Shown: piece by piece, positions 57,746-64,000 of the stretch
How positions within the stretch are numbered: position 1 is the stretch's first letter
Layout: each line of letters begins with the position of its first letter
Assembly: GCA_022315425.1 (NCBI GenBank)
Contig: JAIUPT010000050.1
Location: 1,488,001 to 1,552,000 of the forward strand
Length of the DNA: 64,000 nucleotides
Direction of reading: 5' to 3'
DNA from: Pseudevernia furfuracea
Taxonomy: Eukaryota > Ascomycota > Lecanoromycetes > Lecanorales > Parmeliaceae
The notes under the pieces: model-generated
What the model saw: only the letters and a program-made list of their open reading frames with translations
Databases searched by the model: none
What the model was told of the DNA's origin: nothing
Translations under genes and position numbers: made by a program

Positions 57746-58068
57746 AAGGCTACGGCAGGAGAGAGTGGAGCTTGTGGGGACGTGCGAGGCGAGGAACATG
57801 TCCATAAAGGAGGGCCTGAATGTGCTGGAGGCATGGAAGGGAAGGAATCACCGAGCATCAATGGGGTTTTACTGTTGCTCTAGGTGGTGATAGCATAGAG
57901 CCATTTCGTTCAGGAACGGTGGCAGGCGTTGGAAAACGCACTGTAACGGCAAGCTTCCCCACTCTATATGTACATACTAGTACATATACATTGTATCAAT
58001 ACACCTGCTGGACCAACACCAGGTATGCAATTCGCCAAGGGTATCATGCAATGCAAAATCAAAGAAAA
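57746..58068. other. Intergenic, convergent gene ends
   Basis: Lies between the 3' ends of TIM10 and the Stb6-like gene; no gene. A further 3' exon of the Stb6-like gene could fall here. Confidence 0.45.
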
Positions 58069-60696
58069 TCACATGCTCACCAACCCCAGAAACCAACCTA
58101 CCCAGGAAACCTTTGCCTCGCCTGGTTCATCAAGCTCTTCTGCTCTTGCTTCGATCTGGAGAACCTGGCGCTCAAAATCTGCCACTCCATTTTCTACATC
58201 TTCGACTTTCGATTCCAGAGCGCTCAATTCATATTCCAGCTTGGCGCCCAAAATTTCAAGGTCTTTGACTGCGTCGATTAGCTTCGATCGTTCTTCTGAT
58301 AAAAGATGATCCGAAGCGTCATGAAGAACATTGTATTCATCAAAGTTCTGATGGTAGATCAAGTCAAGCCTGGCTTGATCGCTGTCAGCTTGTTGCTCGT
58401 AGGCTTGGATATGGTCGACCTTCTGCTTGACCCAAGATGCCACCTGTGTTTCACAATCTTCAAGTCGTTGTCCCATGACGCGCCCTTGCACGGCCAAGCT
58501 TTTTTCAAATGAGAGGGCATTGTGTGCATTTTCCCTTGCAGCAACGCTGTCGTGTTCCGCCATCCCACTATCGACGCCAGCAGCCAAGACATCTATCATT
58601 GCTGTAAATGAGAGTTGGCGTGGCCACCGACGTTCCCAGTACTTTAGAGTATTCGACGCAAGTTTGGGGAGGCTCCTTGTAGTGCGCAACGGAGGTGCAC
58701 GGTAGTATTGCCCTTCAAATTCTTGCATCTTCTTGATAGCTGCTGTATCCTCAAACGAAAGTGAGTCCTTCCTCGAATCGTCAAACGGCTCACGCCCTTC
58801 AGTCCTAGCTCGTATGCCGGATGCGTTCTCCATTGCGCTCATGTAGTCTGATCTATCAGTAGGGCCCTGGTTAACAATCGACGACGCAAGACTCGAAGCG
58901 GATTTGTCGAACTCGCCGGAGTAGACAACTTTGTGAAAACCATTCTTGGAACTTGTTTCTTCAGGGCGCGGCTTTTCTTCTGTAAAGCCGCTCCCGCGGC
59001 GAGACGATTCCTGAGAACCTCCTAGGCTTTGTTCGCCACTGTCAGGCTGAGCGATTGGATTTGACCATGTCTGTGTTTTCAGTTCGGCTTCTTGAGGTTC
59101 CTCCACACTGGTCCTTGGCTTCTCCTTGAGACTATCTCCATCAAAAGCGAAATCAACGTCTTTGGAGTACTTGTGATGATGCCCGCGTAGGCCTCTCATG
59201 CCAACCGCGTCTCTTATTCGCCCTAAGCCACTGCGAGCGTCAGTCGCTTTGCCAGTAACGTTTTTGAAAACGGCTTTTCGCAAGCCCTGGTCTTTCTCTG
59301 GATGGTCGATGCTCGTGTGGGAGCCAAGCGAAGGACTCAGGTAGATACGGTCGGATAGGACGTGCCGGAGGGACGTATCATCGTCAACAGAATCCCGTCT
59401 TTTGCCTCCATCCTGCTCGTTATCGTTCAAGATCATGCCCTCATCTCCTCCTAGACTACTAAAGACATCACTTTCATTGTTCTTCCGCGGTTTGCCATAC
59501 CACAGCCACTTGAATCTCTCTCCTGAGCCCATCTGGACGAAGGTTTCAATATCTAAAGTCTCTACCTCAGCAATGCCAGCTTTCTCCCGTCCATGCACCA
59601 ATTCTCCACCCTTACCACTGAGCTCTGCCGCAGTAGACTTGACTGCCCGTGGTACCGTCCAACCCTTTCCACTGGCAGCTTTTGCAGTCACCCTGTGCAG
59701 CCTATCAAGCGTTTGTCGATCGAATCTTCGAGTGCGTTCCATTTTCTGAGACCTTTGGAAGTGGGCAACACCTCTTTTAGTATTGACAATGTCGAAAACA
59801 TCTTTTGCTACCGGCGCTCCAGCGGCATTAAGTCTGTTTCGTGCCCCCATGAGTATTCCAAGAAGAGCCGCAACAGTCGTGGGCCCCAATATGCCGTCAC
59901 TGGGGTCGATATTAAAATACTCGGTTCCTAGCTCTGTCCACCAGTCATTGATGGCTTGCTCCGTAACATCACAAAGTAATCCATCAGCATATTCGGGTGC
60001 CAATTTCCCAAACAGCAATAGCGCCACCTGACACAGCTTGACAAGCTCGATCACAGCGTTGTATAATGGAATGCGGTCACTTATATGGTAGAGTTGCATG
60101 AATTTGGCCTGTGTCGCTCCATTTGGACGTGATAGATTGAGGCCTGCTCGCCCCGAGCATCCCATTCGTTTCATGTTTTCATTGACTATGAAGTCTTCTC
60201 TATGCATTTTGAGATCTCCATCTGGCACCGCAATGACCGTCAACGCAGACGGGAAGCCGCTCAGGTTTGTGACCATCAGCGATCCTAACGGTGTCTCCTT
60301 TTTTCTTGCATGGTACTTTGTAATCGCTTTGAGGTATACACGGAGACGGGGTGACCATGCTTCCTCGTTCGTTGGAACACTCAAGACTCCTACGACAACG
60401 GAGTTCTGCTCAAGGCCCGTGTAGGTGGTTATGACAAATGTCGGATGAACCCTAGAGCATGCCCATTGCTCGACTATGTAGAGCTCGTAGCCTTTAAGTC
60501 GACGTCTTCGCTCTAGTACCGTCGTCGACGGGTCTTCTTCAAGGTATCTGAAGGCCGCAGGGTCCGTGAGCACAAGACGTCGATGCGTTGCTTGTGGAAT
60601 GAAACCCCGGTTTGTAGGACTGTTCGAAGGCCCATTGGGTGCTTCCGCTCCAACATTCTCAGTCGCAAAGTCTCTTTGCTCTGTATCGTTATCCAT
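58069..60696 (-). CDS. Stb6/Stb2-like protein (putative Sin3-associated)
   Basis: A single large exon gives about 875 aa from Met at 60696; an in-frame Met at 60729 would add 11 residues. The N-terminal RRLVLTDPAAFRYLEED, LKGYELYIVEQWACSRVHPT and TYTGLEQNSVVVGVLSVP match the conserved N-terminal domain of fungal Stb6-type proteins. In yeast, Stb2 and Stb6 interact with Sin3, a histone-deacetylase scaffold. The middle is Ser/Asp/Lys-rich and disordered. The last about 150 residues are a long coiled coil (KVDHIQAYEQQADSDQARLD, LGAKLEYELSALESKVEDVE), ending in a short hydrophobic tail. A GTGAGC donor lies at the extreme 3' end, so a short last exon may be missed. Confidence 0.75.
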   Translation of the reverse strand: MDNDTEQRDFATENVGAEAPNGPSNSPTNRGFIPQATHRRLVLTDPAAFRYLEEDPSTTVLERRRRLKGYELYIVEQWACSRVHPTFVITTYTGLEQNSVVVGVLSVPTNEEAWSPRLRVYLKAITKYHARKKETPLGSLMVTNLSGFPSALTVIAVPDGDLKMHREDFIVNENMKRMGCSGRAGLNLSRPNGATQAKFMQLYHISDRIPLYNAVIELVKLCQVALLLFGKLAPEYADGLLCDVTEQAINDWWTELGTEYFNIDPSDGILGPTTVAALLGILMGARNRLNAAGAPVAKDVFDIVNTKRGVAHFQRSQKMERTRRFDRQTLDRLHRVTAKAASGKGWTVPRAVKSTAAELSGKGGELVHGREKAGIAEVETLDIETFVQMGSGERFKWLWYGKPRKNNESDVFSSLGGDEGMILNDNEQDGGKRRDSVDDDTSLRHVLSDRIYLSPSLGSHTSIDHPEKDQGLRKAVFKNVTGKATDARSGLGRIRDAVGMRGLRGHHHKYSKDVDFAFDGDSLKEKPRTSVEEPQEAELKTQTWSNPIAQPDSGEQSLGGSQESSRRGSGFTEEKPRPEETSSKNGFHKVVYSGEFDKSASSLASSIVNQGPTDRSDYMSAMENASGIRARTEGREPFDDSRKDSLSFEDTAAIKKMQEFEGQYYRAPPLRTTRSLPKLASNTLKYWERRWPRQLSFTAMIDVLAAGVDSGMAEHDSVAARENAHNALSFEKSLAVQGRVMGQRLEDCETQVASWVKQKVDHIQAYEQQADSDQARLDLIYHQNFDEYNVLHDASDHLLSEERSKLIDAVKDLEILGAKLEYELSALESKVEDVENGVADFERQVLQIEARAEELDEPGEAKVSWVGWFLGLVSM

Positions 60697-61161
60697 TATC
60701 CCAATCACTCTCTCCAAGATCTCGTGCAAGCCTCATACTTCGTCTTTCGCCTCGAGAATGCTGAATGGCAGGCATGCAGCCCTGACCCTGCACAGAGATC
60801 TTAGAGACCATTGATAAGTCCTCATATTCCGCCACGCCTTCAATACGTTTGAGAGCTGTGCGACGCAAAGCAGTTGCAGACAAGTGATAAATCATTGTCG
60901 CCGGATGGACCGGAAAAACTATCGGCCCTTTTGCTATCCGCATTTAATATTCACCTCATGACCTCTTTCTCTCTAACACGCTCATTTCTTCATTACAGCC
61001 ACTCCGTTGGTACTCCCAATTCCGAGTATTACAGATGACTTGCTTCTCCAGCTTCAGCCTTTGGAAGAAGGCGTTCAAGTGGCTCCCCTGACCTAAGTGC
61101 TAGTGTCTTCTCAATACATCTACTTCCTCTATGCTAAAGACCTGTATATATTCTCTGAGTC
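60697..61161. promoter_or_regulatory. Intergenic space of Stb6-like gene and RMD5
   Basis: The 465 bp lie between divergent start codons; no specific site recognised. Confidence 0.35.
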
Positions 61162-62603
61162 ATGGAAGCACTACTTGAGGAGCACGAGAAGCTATCTCGC
61201 AAAGGAAATCTTTCGAAGAGTGTGGAAGATGTACAGAAGACCATCGATCTCCTTGTAAAGGCTCGAGATTCGATAGCAGCAAGTACATTCTGCTCTTTCC
61301 CTTGGGTTCCCTTGGGTTCCCTTGGGTTCCCTTGGGCAGGAATCTCCGAAATATGCTTATCGTTCTTTCAAGACCAGAATAGTGCTTCAGTGACACTGGC
61401 TAAGCTCCAGAATCCCGTCAAGCAATCATTCGAGGCCATCAACAGCGACCTGAAGGATGTCTACAAAGGACTGGGCAACTATTCAAAAGCATTGGATAAG
61501 GTTTACAGCACTTCTCAGATCCTTTCTTGGTAGACAAGCTGAAACTGGGCTTCACAGAAATTCAAAGACAAGCCCCTGCCAACGACCGATTACGACGCTT
61601 TGTCCTCACATCCAGCACTGATCAATCGCGCCATTGCCATGCACCTCCTGAGGGAGGGCCAGTTCTCGGTTGCTTCAACCTTTCTAACCGATGCTACTAA
61701 TAACCCTCCGCGTCTAGAGCCTTCTTCCGGTACACCGAATCCACACGCAAGCCTTGAGGTGGACTTGGGAATAGACTCCCTCAAGTCAGAATCGCTACGG
61801 AAACAATTCGCTAATATGTACCATATATTACACGAGTTAAAGAACCAGCAAAACCTTCTACCTGCTATCGCATGGGCCAGGGAAAATAGCGATGCGTTGG
61901 AGACAAGAGGAAGCAACTTAGAGTTCGAACTCTCAAAGCTACAATTCGTTTGGCTCTTCACTGGAGGCTCGAATCCGGACGACGCGAGAAGCCTGCCCCT
62001 CGGACAACAGCAAGCGCTTGGATACGCTCGTCGAGAGTTCGCCCATTTCCAAGGACGTTACCTCCGAGAGATCCAACAGCTCAGTGGCGCTATGGCCTTC
62101 TGCCCCAATTTGGCACAGTCTCCTTATCGACGAATCTTCCACAATGAGGATGCTTGGGAGGAGCTGGCCAATTCCTTTACCCGGGAGTTCTGCTCGCTTC
62201 TTGGCTTATCCGCGGACTCTCCTCTGTACATTGCTGCTACAGCTGGTGCGATAGCCTTGCCTACTCTTCTCAAGCTTCAGACAATCATGAAAGAAAAGCG
62301 AACAGAATGGACAACGCAGCATGAGCTCCCCGTACTCACACTCTCTCATCTCACATAGGTGGGCAACATTGCTGATTCTTTTAGGTTGAAATACCCCTTC
62401 CGCCCGCCTATCACTTCCACTCCATCTTCGTCTGCCCAGTGTCGAAAGAGCAGACAACGGACGAGAATCCCCCGATGCTGATGCCTTGCGGACACGTTGT
62501 CGCGCAGGAATCGTTAGCAAGGTTAAGTAAAGGGTCAAGATTCAAGTGTCCGTATTGTCCAAGTGAAAGCAGGCCAGAAGACTCGAAGAAGCTTTTCATG
62601 TGA
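61162..62603 (+). CDS. rmd5: GID/CTLH ubiquitin ligase subunit Rmd5/Gid2 (RING)
   Basis: Exons 61162-61282, 61373-61500, 61558-62331 and 62385-62603 give 413 aa, close to yeast Rmd5 (421). Rmd5 and Gid9/Fyv10 form the catalytic RING pair of the GID ligase that degrades gluconeogenic enzymes. The CTLH/CRA region gives HPALINRAIAMHLLREGQFS, FANMYHILHELKNQQNLLPA and RGSNLEFELSKLQFVWLF. The last exon carries the atypical RING: FVCPVSKE, MLMPCGHVVAQESL, FKCPYCPSES. As in other Rmd5 proteins, some usual zinc ligands are replaced. The first intron (90 bp, in frame, stop-free) contains a decamer repeat and could be retained. Confidence 0.92.
61302..61337 (+). repeat. Decamer repeat inside RMD5 intron 1
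   Basis: The unit CCTTGGGTTC is repeated three and a half times. It lies in a 90-bp stretch that is open in the RMD5 frame but is flanked by good intron borders (GTACAT, TTTCAAG). Confidence 0.85.
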
Positions 62604-63521
62604 ATCAAGTCAGCGGGGTAAGATTAAGTAACGATTTTACGAAATGGGAACATTGCAGTTGCATGACATTAGGGGTTTGGGGAAAGCATCGGCTGGTGTT
62701 TCAGTGTGGCCACGGGGGAAAACTCGAAGGTGGCTTGCTACACGGCAGGCCGCAGCTGTTCTTTGGATGCTGCAGATTCCAGGCCATCTCTGTTGGCGGC
62801 GCTTCTCACGCAGGGTACCAGCTAGACTGGCTGTTTCTTTAAGATCAATGGACAATGGCCTCTGCAAATGTACTGCCGTTCCAATCAACGACGTGGGGGT
62901 GTACAACATACTTTATGTCGCGCATGTGGGGTGGTGTCCTGTTTGTTACTTCTCCTACTAGGCTACTATTCTACTTGGTCCGCCGCTGCTCTTTCCCCTC
63001 CTCTTCTCCCTGCCTGCCTATCTGCCTGCTTGCTTCCTCCTTTTCTGTCTCTATCTTCTTACACACGCCTTTGCGGGGGGAGTAATCAAGAAAAAGAAAT
63101 CTTGATCTCTTGCATCTTTGCATCTTTCGAGTTTGCATCTACAGTCGGTTGATTTAGCCTAAAAAAGAGATGGCCCGCATGTTTTCCCTTCCCCGCCGCC
63201 TTGGCAGTGGGGCAGGCCTCGCTCGACTCTTTGCGCAACACCAGCATTATCAACTGCGTTTCTGGTTGGTTTACCATTTACTACTATACTCCTTTCACCG
63301 GAAAATCAAAGCAAAGCAAAGCAAAGCACTTCAGCTACTCATACCTCGTTAGCTCCGCTTGCACCACCACTGGTACACCTGAACGCTCGCACAACACCAC
63401 TGGAAGCAAAACGTCATCCTCCACCACTGTGCTCGCGGACCATAAAGCAACCTTCACAAGCTTGTCCACTCCCCCTCGTCCCTCTCCCACCAGCCTCCTT
63501 CGTCCTCAGAATAAGGCCACC
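62604..63521. other. Upstream region of L-arabinitol dehydrogenase gene
   Basis: Pyrimidine-rich near 62985-63060 and with AAAGC pentamers near 63308-63328. A 205-codon frame runs from 63201 into the dehydrogenase start but looks like leader, not protein. No other gene is seen. Confidence 0.5.
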
Positions 63522-64000
63522 ATGGCTACCGTGACCGAGACGATCAGCTTGCCCAATATCGGTGTCTTCACAGACCCGGAGCACAAGCTCTGGGTAGCCG
63601 AGTCTGGACCTACACTTGAGAGCGTAAAGAAGGGACAAGATCTCAAGCATGGTGAAGTCACCGTTGGCATCAAAAGCACCGGAATCTGCGGGTACAATCC
63701 CCTGATCCCTCCATTCTCTCCGCTCCCCAGTCTTCCTACGCTAAGCCTTTTCCGTTTCAAACCCACAGATCAGACATCCACTTCTGGCACGCCGGCCGCA
63801 TCGGCCCCATGGTCGTAACAGACACACACATCCTCGGCCACGAATCCGCCGGCGTGATCCTAGCCACGCATCCATCAGTCACGCACCTCAAGCCCGGTGA
63901 CCGCGTCGCCATTGAACCGGATATCATCTGCAATCAATGCGAACCCTGCCTCACGGGCCGCTACAACGGTTGTCTGAACATGCGTTTCTTGTCCACACCC
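63522..64000 (+). CDS. lad1: L-arabinitol 4-dehydrogenase, 5' part (cut by window edge)
   Basis: Exon 1 is 63522-63691 and exon 2 starts at 63769 (77-bp intron, GTACAA...CACAG); the gene runs off the right edge after about 134 residues. Zinc-dependent medium-chain dehydrogenases of this group oxidise L-arabinitol to L-xylulose. The protein begins with a NIGVFTDPEHKLWVAE-like N-terminus. VTVGIKSTGICGSDIHFWHA contains the catalytic-zinc Cys, and HILGHESAGVI contains the His-Glu pair. The structural-zinc loop NQCEPCLTGRYNGC follows. RIGPM after HFWHAG and the wording LTGRYNGC favour L-arabinitol over xylitol dehydrogenase, though the two are close. A long leader precedes the ATG. Confidence 0.88.

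Noticed and set aside
63201..63521. N-terminal extension of the L-arabinitol dehydrogenase frame
   Set aside because: Ser/Thr-rich leader-like translation with no conserved motif; the family starts at the ATG at 63522.

Overview
The window is nuclear DNA of a filamentous ascomycete (Pezizomycotina). Nearly every gene is broken by short GT-AG introns, mostly about 45-170 bp. The gene complement is typical of such fungi: Utp17, Rpb10, Rpl20, Sds22, CSN12, Rmd5/Gid2, Tim10, an Stb6-like protein, a nitrilase, xylose reductase and L-arabinitol dehydrogenase. The class within Pezizomycotina cannot be fixed from sequence alone. I resolved 24 protein genes with exon joins (one truncated by the right edge) and one GNAT-type pseudogene. 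There are no rRNA genes and no tRNA gene I would defend.

Layout. 1-11 kb: a small Clr2-domain gene behind a 3 x 120-bp tandem repeat; a peroxisomal ABC half-transporter; a secreted protein built of three copies of one unrecognised domain; a PAF-acetylhydrolase; and a small terminal-inverted-repeat element. 11-20 kb: UTP17 and RPB10 diverge from one intergenic space, followed by a DUF1479 dioxygenase and a nitrilase on the same strand. 20-28 kb: a frameshifted acetyltransferase, a 985-aa low-complexity protein with a C-terminal Cys cluster, and a bZIP factor. 28-33 kb is almost gene-free and ends in a GC-rich, intronless GH18 gene. 35-41 kb: a long-tailed NIF/Psr-type phosphatase, then an extraordinary microsatellite island, then xylose reductase. 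42-51 kb: Sds22, Rpl20, CSN12 and a BTB protein. 51-54 kb: a degenerate about 70-bp repeat array running into the 3' end of an SAD/SRA (YDG) gene. 55-64 kb: mitochondrial LysRS and Tim10 (divergent), an Stb6-like protein and Rmd5 (divergent), and the start of L-arabinitol 4-dehydrogenase.

Functional links. Xylose reductase and L-arabinitol dehydrogenase both serve fungal pentose catabolism. LysRS and Tim10 are both mitochondrial and share one intergenic space. Utp17 and Rpb10 both serve ribosome production or transcription. Two genes touch chromatin (Clr2-like, SRA-YDG) and one is a putative Sin3-associated protein (Stb6-like). The items most worth following are the triplicated secreted protein, the SRA-YDG gene with its abutting repeat array, the microsatellite island, and the small Clr2-domain/RGG protein.
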